Below are positions 54,502-62,613 of a stretch of DNA of 64,000 nucleotides, piece after piece. The notes below the pieces were generated by a model. The model had not been told where the DNA came from and made no database searches. It was given only the letters and a program-made list of their open reading frames with translations. The position numbers and the translations under genes were made by a program. This DNA is from RPQJ01 sp963698735. GTDB lineage: Bacteria; Pseudomonadota; Gammaproteobacteria; Steroidobacterales; Steroidobacteraceae. How positions within the stretch are numbered: position 1 is the first letter of the stretch; every line of letters starts with the position of its first letter. The stretch spans positions 62,001-126,000 of the forward strand of contig CAVOSA010000028.1 of assembly GCA_963698735.1 (NCBI GenBank), written 5' to 3'.

Positions 54502-54707
54502 TCGGTTGTCTTCCCCGCTGCCGTGGACGATGTGTCGCCGCGGCGTGTTGCGCCCCGGTCCGGGAAAGGTAGCGAAACCCGCGGCTCCTGTCGTTAGACC
54601 AACGTCCAAGCGACCGGCGCGACGGTCGAAATCCTTGAAAAGGGCCCGTCGGCTTGGTTTCATGGCCTGCGGGGTCCGGTGAACCCGCGCTCGACCAAGG
54701 AGACGGG

Positions 54708-56354
54708 ATGCAGCCCTCGACCGGCATTGTGCGATTTCTCGGAGCGATGCTGTCGCTGGTCCTGCTGATCGCAGCACCCGCATCGGCGCGCGCTGCCGGC
54801 ACCTATCCGGAGCTGCTCGAACTGTTCCGCGAATGGCAGGCGTTCGAACGGCCGCCGATGCGCGACGGCGCGCCCGACTACACCGCGCCCACGCTGGTGC
54901 GAAGGCAGGCCGAACTGCGCGTTTACCAGTCGCGACTCGCAGCGCTCGATCCGACCGCCTGGCCGCAGGAACAGCGCATCGACTACGAACTCGTGCGCGC
55001 GCAGATGAACGGCCTCGATTTCGATCTGCGCGTACTGCAGCCCTGGGCGCGCGACCCGGCTTACTACCAGACGGTCTGGACGGAGATGAGCGACACACCC
55101 GAACACGAGGGGCCCGCGCACCACGGCCTGGTCGAGCTCTGGACCTATTCGTTTCCATTGTCGCGCGCCGACGAGCAGAAGCTGGCCCGCGAACTGCAGG
55201 TCGTGCCGCCGTTGCTCGCGCAGGCGCGCGGCAACCTCACCGGCAACGCCCGCGACCTCTGGCTCACGGGCATTGGCACGATGCAGTGGCAGGTCGAGAG
55301 CCTGGATGAACTCGCCGGCAGGACGAAGTCCTCGGGACCCGAGCTGCGTCGCGCGATCGCGGCCGCCAGGTCGGCGACCACGGAGTTCGTCACCTGGCTC
55401 CAGGCGCAGGCGCCGTCGAAGAACGGCCCGTCGGGTGTCGGCAAGGAAGCCTACGACTGGAACCTGCGCCACGTGCACCTCGTGCCGCTGACGTGGGACG
55501 ACGAAGTGATGCTGCTCAAGCGTGAACTCTCCCGTGCGCACGCATCGTTGCGCTTCGAGGAGCAGCGCAATCGCGGACTGCCGCAGCTGACGGCAGCGTC
55601 GAGCCCGGAGGAATGGGACCGGCGCGCGAACGCGGCCGTGACCAGGTACATGGCATGGCTCAAGTCGCAGGACATCTTTGCCGTAGACGACTACCTCGAT
55701 CCGGCGCTGCGCTCGCACATCGGGCCCTATGCGCCGCCGGAAACGCGCAACTTTTTCGGCATCGCGAGCCACTATGAACCGATCACGCTGTTCGCGCATT
55801 TCCAGCACTGGTTCGACCACGCCTGGCTCAAGAACGCGCCGAACCCGAGCCCGATCCGCCGTGAAGCGTGGCTGAACAACGTCTGGGACACGCGCGCCGA
55901 GGGCACGGCGACCGCAATGGAGGAGCTCATCCTGCATGCGGGCTACTACGACGACAATCCGCGCGCGCGCGAAATCGTGTGGATCATGCTGGCGCAACGC
56001 TGCGCCCGGGGACTGGCGTCGCTGTACGCTCAGGCCAACCTGTTCGACCTGCAGCAGGCGAAAGCCTTCCAGGTGGAATGGACGCCGCGCGGTTGGATGC
56101 GACCAGACCTCGACCTGCTCGGCTTCGAGCAGCAGCTCTACCTGCGGCAGCCGGGCTACGGCACGAGTTACGTGACCGGCAAGTACCTGGTCGACAATCT
56201 CATCAAGAGCCGCTCCCACCAGCTCGGCGACGCCTTCACGCTGCGCCGCTTCTTCGACGAGTTCAATGCCGCCGGGATGATGCCGGTCTCGCTGATTCAC
56301 TGGCAGCTGACTGGCGATCCCACCCTGGTGCCCGCACCGCCCGACTCGCGCTAA
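54708..56354 (+). CDS. DUF885-family predicted secreted hydrolase
   Basis: A 548-residue protein with a signal peptide (FLGAMLSLVLLIAAPASARA). AAGGAGACGGG precedes ATG 54708. DUF885 segments are DPTAWPQEQRIDYELVRAQM, FNAVWDTRAEGTATAMEELI-like (WDTRAEGTATAMEELILHAG) and YVTGKYLVDNLI. The family has a peptidase-like architecture with an expected metal-binding E/H; here EGTATAMEELILH carries acidic residues in the usual region, but I do not see a clean HExxH. Substrate unknown. Confidence 0.83.
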   Translation: MQPSTGIVRFLGAMLSLVLLIAAPASARAAGTYPELLELFREWQAFERPPMRDGAPDYTAPTLVRRQAELRVYQSRLAALDPTAWPQEQRIDYELVRAQMNGLDFDLRVLQPWARDPAYYQTVWTEMSDTPEHEGPAHHGLVELWTYSFPLSRADEQKLARELQVVPPLLAQARGNLTGNARDLWLTGIGTMQWQVESLDELAGRTKSSGPELRRAIAAARSATTEFVTWLQAQAPSKNGPSGVGKEAYDWNLRHVHLVPLTWDDEVMLLKRELSRAHASLRFEEQRNRGLPQLTAASSPEEWDRRANAAVTRYMAWLKSQDIFAVDDYLDPALRSHIGPYAPPETRNFFGIASHYEPITLFAHFQHWFDHAWLKNAPNPSPIRREAWLNNVWDTRAEGTATAMEELILHAGYYDDNPRAREIVWIMLAQRCARGLASLYAQANLFDLQQAKAFQVEWTPRGWMRPDLDLLGFEQQLYLRQPGYGTSYVTGKYLVDNLIKSRSHQLGDAFTLRRFFDEFNAAGMMPVSLIHWQLTGDPTLVPAPPDSR

Positions 56355-56731
56355 CCGGCCTCGACGAACACGCGCAGTTCCACGCCGCGTTCGCTCCAGA
56401 CCGTTGCGGCATCCCCGAGAATCGATAGCGCGGTGTCCAGCGCCTCCGGCAATGCGGCCCGCAGGTCCGCAACCCGGCGCAGCACGATGACGTAGCCCTG
56501 GGCGCGTGGCTGCCAACCCAGGTCAACGAGGCAATCGAACCAGGCGTCCCAGTTCTGGCCGAACCAGTCGGGAAACGCGAGTGCGCTCGCCGTGCGCTCG
56601 AGCAGCCCCGCCTTGTCGACGCAGCCCCCAAGGTCCACGACGAAGCAGGGTCGCTGCAGCGATTGCGCGAGCAGCTCGATGCCCCGCACGGTGTCGTCGC
56701 TCAAGACGGCGGAACGCACGAACTCGCTCAT
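56351..56731 (-). CDS. Barstar-family ribonuclease inhibitor
   Basis: A 126-residue protein with the barstar core: a start like LARSLQRPCFVVDLGGCVDK, then FPDWFGQNWDAWFDCLVDLG (the YGxNWDALWDCL-type element that blocks the RNase active site). It follows directly after the RNase gene on the same strand, sharing 4 bases (ATGA-type overlap at 56728-56731). Immunity protein for the secreted RNase is the natural reading. The stop overlaps the DUF885 gene end by 4 bases. Confidence 0.85.
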   Translation of the reverse strand: MSEFVRSAVLSDDTVRGIELLAQSLQRPCFVVDLGGCVDKAGLLERTASALAFPDWFGQNWDAWFDCLVDLGWQPRAQGYVIVLRRVADLRAALPEALDTALSILGDAATVWSERGVELRVFVEAG

Positions 56732-57144
56732 GGGCGCGCGACCTCGATCTGCCGAAAACTACGGTAGTGATCGTCCGTGTAATAGAACTCTGTCGGCGGC
56801 TCGCCACCGCTCACGATGCGGCGTGCGCCCCGGTCACGGGAGCCGGGCGTCTGCACCGTGTACTCGCGGTAGTAACCGCGCGGTCGGTCCGGCAAGCGGC
56901 CTTCGCGATTCTGGAACACGGCGCCGTCGCGGTCGTATGGAAACGGGCCGTCGGCCCTGATCAGCTGCAGCGTGTAGACAGCCTCGGGCGGCAGTCCTGC
57001 CAAGCGCGGCTGCCCCGTGGTCGAATCGCCGCTCGCCGCGACATCGGGGTGGACACCCGGCACGCGCGCACTCTCACGCGACAGCCAGCCGCTCGCGGCG
57101 GCCACGGCGAGCCCGACCAGCAGTGCAATACGGATCCAGCGCAT
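56728..57144 (-). CDS. Secreted guanyl-specific ribonuclease (RNase Sa/barnase type)
   Basis: A 138-residue precursor. The N-terminal helix IRIALLVGLAVAAASGWLS is a signal peptide or anchor. Residues ~50-138 match microbial RNases: GPFPYDRDGAVFQNREGRLP, YYREYTVQTPGSRDRGARRI, YYTDDHYRSFRQI. Catalytic residues Glu94, Arg109 (or 108) and His126 are all present. It cleaves RNA after guanosine. With the barstar-like gene overlapping its end it forms a RNase-inhibitor pair, as in Bacillus and Streptomyces. Confidence 0.87.
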   Translation of the reverse strand: MRWIRIALLVGLAVAAASGWLSRESARVPGVHPDVAASGDSTTGQPRLAGLPPEAVYTLQLIRADGPFPYDRDGAVFQNREGRLPDRPRGYYREYTVQTPGSRDRGARRIVSGGEPPTEFYYTDDHYRSFRQIEVARP

Positions 57145-57185
57145 GACGCGCGCAGGTTACCTCGCCGCTCCTGCCGTCGGAAGCA

Positions 57186-58103
57186 TCACTTGCGCATGAG
57201 CGTGCTCTTGCCGAACAGCGAACCGATGAGGTCCACCGCGACCTCGGCCGTGCGGTTGCGGACGTCAAAGGCCGGATTCAGCTCGACGATGTCCAGCGAG
57301 GCGAGCCTGCCCGTGTCTGCCACCATTTCCATGCAGAGCTGGGCTTCGCGATACGTCGGCCCGCCGGCGACGGTCGTGCCGACGCCTGGCGCGATGCCGG
57401 GGTCGAGGAAGTCCACGTCGAGACTCACGTGCAGGTGAGTGTTCCCGTCCACGCCCAGCAGCGCCTGCTCGAGCGTGTGGCGAATGCCCATCTCGTCGAT
57501 GTAACGCATGTCGAACACTTCGATGCCCGCCTGGTGCACGAAGCGCTTCTCGCCGGCGTCGACGCTGCGGATGCCGATCTGCCGCAGCTGCGACGGATCG
57601 ATCGCGGGTGTGTGTCCGCCGAGCGTCACGAGTTCGGCGGGGCCGTGACCGCACAGGCAGGCGACCGGCATGCCGTGGACGTTGCCGCTTGGCGTGAGCA
57701 CGCTGGTATTGAAATCGGCGTGCGCATCGAACCAGAGCACCCGCAGCTGACGGCCGGTCGCCCGGCAGTGCCTCGCGGCCGCGCTGATCGAACCGATGGC
57801 GAGGCTGTGATCCCCACCGAGCAGGATCGGCAGCCGTGCTCCGGCCAGTTCGGCGAGCACGGCCTCGTGCACCAGCTGATTCCAGGCCGTGACTTCGCGC
57901 AGATGCCTGTAACCGCCATCCGGCGGCAACCATGGATTCGGCGGACCGCTCAGGTTGCCGCGGTCGAGCACCTCCAGGCCCTGGGCCTCGAGGACTGCCT
58001 GCAGTTGCGCCACACGCAGTGCTTCGGGCCCCATCGAGGCTCCACGCGCGCCGGCACCGACATCCGTCGGTGCACCGATCAAGGCGAGTGTCCCGCCATC
58101 CAT
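57186..58103 (-). CDS. rocF: Arginase
   Basis: A 305-residue ureohydrolase. LLGGDHSLAIGSI, WFDAHADFNT, GNVHGMP and LDVDFLDPGIAPGVGTTVAGG carry the metal-binding His and Asp ligands in normal order, with the DPG segment and EVNP-like ELNPAFD typical of arginase. It converts arginine to ornithine and urea. It starts 9 bases downstream of the ornithine cyclodeaminase stop, so the two form one leftward operon in which ornithine goes to proline. Confidence 0.92.
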   Translation of the reverse strand: MDGGTLALIGAPTDVGAGARGASMGPEALRVAQLQAVLEAQGLEVLDRGNLSGPPNPWLPPDGGYRHLREVTAWNQLVHEAVLAELAGARLPILLGGDHSLAIGSISAAARHCRATGRQLRVLWFDAHADFNTSVLTPSGNVHGMPVACLCGHGPAELVTLGGHTPAIDPSQLRQIGIRSVDAGEKRFVHQAGIEVFDMRYIDEMGIRHTLEQALLGVDGNTHLHVSLDVDFLDPGIAPGVGTTVAGGPTYREAQLCMEMVADTGRLASLDIVELNPAFDVRNRTAEVAVDLIGSLFGKSTLMRK

Positions 58104-58112
58104 CGCGCAGCC

Positions 58113-59186
58113 TCAGGCCGTCTTGCGCCGACGCGAACGGGCGGCACCCTGCCCCGCGAGCGTGCCGCCGTACAGGTCCTTCGGGTCGTCGAGCAACGGC
58201 ACGAGGTCGAGATCGCGGCGGCCGAGTCGCTGCTGCGAGATGAGCCCGTGCAGGAAACGCAGCGACGAGTAGTCTTCCAGCGCGAAGCCGACAGAATCGA
58301 ACAGCGTGACGTCGCGATCCGTGCGGCGCGCGACCGCTTCGCCGCGCAGGACGGCGGCGAGTTCGATCACCGGGTAGTCCGGCGGCATCTGCTGGACCTC
58401 GCCCTCGATCCGCGACTGCGGCTCGAACTCGACCACCACGCGCATGTCCGGCATGCGCAGGATGTCCGGGTGTAACTCGGTCTTGCCCGGGCAATCACCG
58501 CCGACGCCGTTGATGTGCATGCCGGGCCGGATCATGGGCGGCGTGAGGATCACGGCGTTGCGCTTGTCGGCCGTCACCGTCGTGACGATGTCGGCGCCCC
58601 GGCAGGCGTCGGCCGCTGAATCCGCGCGCGTCACGCGCAAGTCCGCCAGCTCCGGCATTGCCGCGAGGTTGCGCATGAGCTTGGCGGTCGCCTGCGCGTC
58701 GACGTCGAATACGCGCAGCTCGCGGATGCCGCACAGGCGATGGAAAGCGATTGCCTGGAACTCGCTCTGCGCGCCGTTGCCGATCAGCGCCATCACGCGG
58801 CAGTCCGGTCGCGCGAGTTTCTGAGCGGCCAGGGCCGAAGTCGCCGCTGTGCGCAGCGCCGTCGTGACGGTGAGTTCCGACAGCAGCAGCGGGTATCCCG
58901 TGTCGACGTCGGCGAGGACGCCGAATGCGGTGACGGTCAGCAGACCCTCGGCCGTGTTCTTGGGATGGCCGTTGACGTACTTGAACGAGTAGAGCTTGCC
59001 GTCGGTCGCCGGCATCAGCTCGATCACGCCTACGGGCGAGTGGCTGGCAAGCCGCGGGGATTTCTCGAACTCCGGCCAGCGCCGATAGTCGGCTTCGATT
59101 TCCGCGGCCAGCCGCGCGATGAACTCCGCCGGTCCGAGCGCGCGCACGATGCGCTGGATGTCGCTGACGCCGATGTAGTCGACCAT
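58113..59186 (-). CDS. Ornithine cyclodeaminase
   Basis: A 357-residue protein of the OCD/mu-crystallin family: KLYSFKYVNGHPKNTAEGLL, ELTVTTALRTAATSALAAQK and MALIGNGAQSEFQAIAFH (NAD-binding Rossmann), then INGVGGDCPGKTEL. Catalytic Asp is in this GGDCPGK region. It converts ornithine to proline and ammonia. Being the first gene of the operon, upstream of arginase, it fits an arginine-to-proline route. Control is probably by the divergent Lrp-family regulator. Confidence 0.9.
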   Translation of the reverse strand: MVDYIGVSDIQRIVRALGPAEFIARLAAEIEADYRRWPEFEKSPRLASHSPVGVIELMPATDGKLYSFKYVNGHPKNTAEGLLTVTAFGVLADVDTGYPLLLSELTVTTALRTAATSALAAQKLARPDCRVMALIGNGAQSEFQAIAFHRLCGIRELRVFDVDAQATAKLMRNLAAMPELADLRVTRADSAADACRGADIVTTVTADKRNAVILTPPMIRPGMHINGVGGDCPGKTELHPDILRMPDMRVVVEFEPQSRIEGEVQQMPPDYPVIELAAVLRGEAVARRTDRDVTLFDSVGFALEDYSSLRFLHGLISQQRLGRRDLDLVPLLDDPKDLYGGTLAGQGAARSRRRKTA

Positions 59187-59301
59187 GACCTGTTCCCCTG
59201 CAAGGGCCTGCCGCTGCTAGTGACGGGGCCCGACCGAGCCATGATCCGGGACCTCAGGGCCAACAGGAAGCCAGCAAAGCAACCTATCTGCATTGTAAAT
59301 C

Positions 59302-59336
59302 GATCACATAGTCAGCCATACTGATCATATCGTCAG
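59302..59336. promoter_or_regulatory. Phased direct repeats, likely Lrp-family operator
   Basis: GATCACATAGTCAG (59302-59315) and GATCATATCGTCAG (59323-59336) match at 12 of 14 positions and start 21 bases apart, two helical turns. The second copy is also a near palindrome, CTGAtcATATcgTCAG. The pair lies between the ornithine cyclodeaminase and the Lrp-type gene, so it could control both. Seen directly; the regulator identity is inference. Confidence 0.55.
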
Positions 59337-59353
59337 AATTGAGCACACCTCCC

Positions 59354-59776
59354 ATGGATGACCTCGACCGCCAACTGGTCGCCCTGCTGCGCGGCAATGC
59401 CCGTCTGCCGGCCGCGACGATTGCGCGATCCCTGCGCGTCGCGCGCGGGACGGTGCAGAACCGCATCGCGAAGCTGGAGCGGGACGGCGTCATTGCCGGT
59501 TACACCGTGCGGCTTGCCACGCCCGACGAGGGACGGCGCATCACGGCGCTCATGCTGATCGCGGTCGAAGGCAACAACGTGGAAAAGGTGCTGCGCTCGC
59601 TGCGCGGGGACGCGGCCGTCGCGATGCTGCACACGACGAATGGCCGCTGGGACATCATCGCCGAACTGCACGCGGACACGCTCGAGGAATTCGACCGCGT
59701 GCTGAGCCGGATCCGTCGCATCGAAGGCGTCGCCAACTCCGAGACCAACCTGCTGCTCTCGACGCACAAGTACTGA
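59354..59776 (+). CDS. Lrp/AsnC-family regulator
   Basis: A 140-residue regulator starting MDDLDRQLVALLRGNARLPA. The N-terminal helix-turn-helix (ATIARSLRVARGTVQNRIAKLE) is followed by the RAM ligand domain (ITALMLIAVEGNNVEKVLRS; GRWDIIAELHADTLEEFDRV). ATG 59354 has only a weak ribosome site; a TTG at 59339 is in frame. Divergent from the ornithine cyclodeaminase-arginase operon and probably arginine- or ornithine-responsive, as ArgR/Lrp-type regulators of such operons are. That is inference. Confidence 0.87.
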   Translation: MDDLDRQLVALLRGNARLPAATIARSLRVARGTVQNRIAKLERDGVIAGYTVRLATPDEGRRITALMLIAVEGNNVEKVLRSLRGDAAVAMLHTTNGRWDIIAELHADTLEEFDRVLSRIRRIEGVANSETNLLLSTHKY

Positions 59777-59822
59777 CCAGCCCGGCTGTATCATCTGGCC
59801 CCTGGACCGCGAGGCAGACCCC

Positions 59823-60518
59823 ATGTACGAGCTCTTCATCGGCAACAAGAATTACTCCTCGTGGTCACTGCGGCCCTGGGTGCTGCTGCAGCAGCGCGGC
59901 ATTGCATTCCGGGAGCACATGCAGCCGTTCCGTCACGGCTCGAACTGGGAGGCCTTTCGCGCGTTTTCACCTTCGGGCAAGGTGCCCTGCCTGCGCGACG
60001 GCGACACCGTCGTGTGGGACTCGCTAGGCATCGCCGAATTTCTTGCGGAACGTCACCCGGGGCTCTGGCCGACCGGGTCGGCGGGCCGCACCTGGGCACG
60101 CTGTGCGGCGGCGGAAATGCACTCGGGCTTCAGCGCGCTGCGCCAGGTCTGCACGATGAACGTCGGGTTGCGCGTGCGCCTGCATGCGCACTCGCCGGCA
60201 CTGCAGGCCGACATCCGCCGCATCGACGAGTTGTGGAGCGAAGGCCTGACTCGCTTCGGCGGCCCGTATCTCGCGGGCGCCGAATTCACGATCGTCGACG
60301 CCTTTTATTGCCCGGTGGCCTATCGCGTCCGGACGTACGGCATCCAGCTGAGCGATACGGCGGCCCGGTACGCCACGCGCCTCCTGGAACTGCCCTCGAT
60401 GCGCGCATGGGAAGCCGCGGCGTTGCGGGAGACGTTCCGCGAGACGGACCACGAAGCCGAAGTGCTGCAGGCCGGCACGATCATCGCCGACTACCGCGTG
60501 CCGGCGGACGCGGGATGA
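59823..60518 (+). CDS. Glutathione S-transferase family protein
   Basis: A 231-residue GST. The thioredoxin-like N-domain (MYELFIGNKNYSSWSLRPWV; SGKVPCLRDGDTVVWDSLGI) is followed by an all-helical C-domain (FGGPYLAGAEFTIVDAFYC). KNYSSWSLRPW and the tail match the group often called GstA/YfcF-like. Start ATG 59823 with CAGACCCC before it, no strong SD. It overlaps slyX by four bases (ATGA). Confidence 0.85.
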   Translation: MYELFIGNKNYSSWSLRPWVLLQQRGIAFREHMQPFRHGSNWEAFRAFSPSGKVPCLRDGDTVVWDSLGIAEFLAERHPGLWPTGSAGRTWARCAAAEMHSGFSALRQVCTMNVGLRVRLHAHSPALQADIRRIDELWSEGLTRFGGPYLAGAEFTIVDAFYCPVAYRVRTYGIQLSDTAARYATRLLELPSMRAWEAAALRETFRETDHEAEVLQAGTIIADYRVPADAG

Positions 60519-60715
60519 GCGACCGCGTCGAGGCACTCGAGTTCAAGATGGCGCACCTGGAGCGGGCGCTGCAGGAACTGAGCGACGTTCTCTACCGGCA
60601 GCAGCGCGAACTTGATGCGCTGCGCGACCGCAACCAGCAGCTCGTCGAACAGCTGCAACAGCTCGAAGAGCGCGGCGGCGACCCGAACAGGGTCGAGATT
60701 CCGCCGCACTACTGA
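60515..60715 (+). CDS. slyX: SlyX-family protein
   Basis: A 66-residue coiled-coil protein MSDRVEALEFKMAHLERALQ; the middle is QELSDVLYRQQRELDALRDR and the end PHY is typical of SlyX, which commonly ends RPPHY. ATGA overlap with the GST gene. Function unknown; widespread in Proteobacteria. Confidence 0.9.
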   Translation: MSDRVEALEFKMAHLERALQELSDVLYRQQRELDALRDRNQQLVEQLQQLEERGGDPNRVEIPPHY

Positions 60716-60726
60716 GCGGCGCCGCG

Positions 60727-61104
60727 ATGCTGGGCGGGGCCAGGACCGGCTGGGTCATCTATGCGGCGGCATTGACCTTCGGCGTGCTGGCCGGCGAGGC
60801 CGCCAACGTGTCGCGAAGCGGCGAGGTTGGCGCATTGACGCTGGCCAACTGGATCCTGAGCGCTGCGCTGCTCACGGCCTTGTGGGGCTACGCGCTGCAG
60901 CGGCGGATCGGCAACGAAAAGTACTGGCGGATCGTGTTCTGGCTCGTGCTGGTCGCCAACGCAGTGATGCTCGTGCCCGTGCTGCTTGTCGGCGGCGAAA
61001 TCGCCCTCTTCACCGGGGCGTTGACGCTGCTGATCGTGCCCGCCTACGTGGCGGCCTACTTCTACGCCTATCGCAGCCCTGCGCTCTGGAGGCCCGCCCC
61101 GTGA
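60727..61104 (+). CDS. Four-helix membrane protein of unknown function
   Basis: A 125-residue integral membrane protein with four predicted helices (WVIYAAALTFGVLAG; LANWILSAALLTALWGYAL; IVFWLVLVANAVMLVPVLLV; LLIVPAYVAAYFYAYRS). It starts 11 bases after slyX and its stop overlaps the next GST start (GTGA). No recognised domain. Confidence 0.72.
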   Translation: MLGGARTGWVIYAAALTFGVLAGEAANVSRSGEVGALTLANWILSAALLTALWGYALQRRIGNEKYWRIVFWLVLVANAVMLVPVLLVGGEIALFTGALTLLIVPAYVAAYFYAYRSPALWRPAP

Positions 61105-61712
61105 TCAAGCTGTACCACTCGCCCCGTTCACGCTCGGTGCGCGTCCGCTGGCTGCTGGAGGAACTCGGCCTGCCGTACGAACTGGTCCAGCGCGCCTACA
61201 AGCCGCCTGTGCTGCCTTTCGCGCAGGATGCGCCAATGGGCAAGTTCCCGGCGCTCGAGGATGGACCGATCGTCATGATCGAGTCGGGCGCCATCGTCGA
61301 GTATCTGCTCGAGCAATATGGCGCAGGCCGCCTAGGTCCGCGCGCGGGCGAGCCCGGTCGCGCGGCGTTCCTGCAATGGCTGCACTTCGCGGAAGCGACG
61401 CTACTGCCGCCAGTCCTCGAGGTCCTGCGGCACACCCTGCTCAAGCCCGAGGCCGAGCGCATTGCCGCGGTCGTCACGGACGGCCGGGCCCGCACCGGCC
61501 GCACGCTGGACGTGCTCGAGGGCGAGCTCGGCGACAAGAGCTACCTGCTTGGCGACGAGTTCACGGCGGCCGACATCATGATGGCCTATGGCCTGCAGTG
61601 GGCGCAGCAGTTCGGCCTGCTGGATTCACGGCCAAAGCTCGCGGCGTACCTGCAGCGTCTGCTGGCAAGGCCCGCGGCAGTACGCGCCGCGGAAGTCAGT
61701 GCTGACTGGTGA
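61101..61712 (+). CDS. Glutathione S-transferase family protein
   Basis: A 203-residue GST with GTG start overlapping the previous stop. N-domain: KLYHSPRSRSVRVRWLLEEL, GKFPALEDGPIVMIESGAIV; C-domain: LGDEFTAADIMMAYGLQWA. SPRSRSVRVRWLLEELGLPY is typical of the Nu/zeta-like bacterial GSTs using serine or related N-terminal residues. Last of a four-gene rightward run. Confidence 0.87.
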   Translation: MIKLYHSPRSRSVRVRWLLEELGLPYELVQRAYKPPVLPFAQDAPMGKFPALEDGPIVMIESGAIVEYLLEQYGAGRLGPRAGEPGRAAFLQWLHFAEATLLPPVLEVLRHTLLKPEAERIAAVVTDGRARTGRTLDVLEGELGDKSYLLGDEFTAADIMMAYGLQWAQQFGLLDSRPKLAAYLQRLLARPAAVRAAEVSADW

Positions 61713-61736
61713 TCCGCAACTGCGGCAGCCCCCGAC

Positions 61737-62546
61737 TCATCCCTGTTCGACGGTGAGCAGATCGCCCACCGCGAGTGCTCCTGCGCGCTCGACGATCGCG
61801 TTCTGGCCGAACGTGACGCCGCGCAGCTCCGCGTCCCAGCGGTAGGTCCTGAGAGTCCGCAGCGGCTCGTCGCCCTGGGGCACGGCAGTCTGCTGGTCCG
61901 TCGTGGTGATGATGCAGCGCGTGCAGGGCTTCACCAGGCGAAGTTTCACGCCGGCGCTCTCGAGCGCGCGGATCGAATCCTCGGCGTAGGGAGCGCACCC
62001 GTCGAGCAGCACGTTCGGGCGGAAGCGATCAAGCGGCAGCGCCGCTGGCAGGCGCGCATTCAAGTCGTCGAGCGAGGCACGCGACAGCACCAGCACGGGA
62101 TACCCGTCGGAAAACGCACTCTGTCCAGCGAGCCCCTGCGACCACGCCGGATCGGTCGGCCGCGGCCGCGCGTCATCGAAGCGCACCAGCCGCACGTCGC
62201 GGCCGAGATGTTCGCCGAACCAGCTGGCCGCTGCGTCGCCTTCGTCGCTCGCGAGCACTTTATCGCGCCAGACTGTCACTTCCACGGCGTCGCCCGGCAT
62301 TCCTGCCAGCGGCACCTCAAGCGTCGGCCGGCCTGGAGCAGACAATGCCAGGCAATCAATCCCGATCGCCGGCGCGACGAGTGCCAGGCGAGGCGTTTCC
62401 CGCTGCGTGAGAAAGCGCCCGTCCGGCGAGACCACCATCCACTCCCGATCGTACTGCAGACCACGCGGAGTGAGCTGCGCGCGCTGCAGTGCGATGCCGC
62501 GGCAGGACTTGACGGGATAGACGAGCAGCGACGCGATCCTGATCAC
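61737..62546 (-). CDS. MOSC-domain protein (YcbX-like)
   Basis: A 269-residue protein with an N-terminal beta-barrel (IASLLVYPVKSCRGIALQRA; LTPRGLQYDREWMVVSPDGR) and a C-terminal MOSC domain in which PCTRCIITTTDQQTA carries the conserved cysteine that binds molybdenum cofactor. Such proteins (YcbX, YiiM, mARC-like) reduce N-hydroxylated compounds. Convergent with the upstream GST gene, 24-base gap. Confidence 0.88.
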   Translation of the reverse strand: MIRIASLLVYPVKSCRGIALQRAQLTPRGLQYDREWMVVSPDGRFLTQRETPRLALVAPAIGIDCLALSAPGRPTLEVPLAGMPGDAVEVTVWRDKVLASDEGDAAASWFGEHLGRDVRLVRFDDARPRPTDPAWSQGLAGQSAFSDGYPVLVLSRASLDDLNARLPAALPLDRFRPNVLLDGCAPYAEDSIRALESAGVKLRLVKPCTRCIITTTDQQTAVPQGDEPLRTLRTYRWDAELRGVTFGQNAIVERAGALAVGDLLTVEQG

Positions 62547-62613
62547 GCCGGGAGCTTAGCCTGCACCCGCGCCCGGCGCGAGGACTCCCGCGCTGGCGGG
62601 AAAGGCCCGGCTG

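Noticed and set aside
54660..56516. Long antisense reading frame of 618 codons
   Set aside because: It lies entirely over the DUF885 gene, has no recognised family, and is arginine- and histidine-rich as expected from GC-biased shadow frames.
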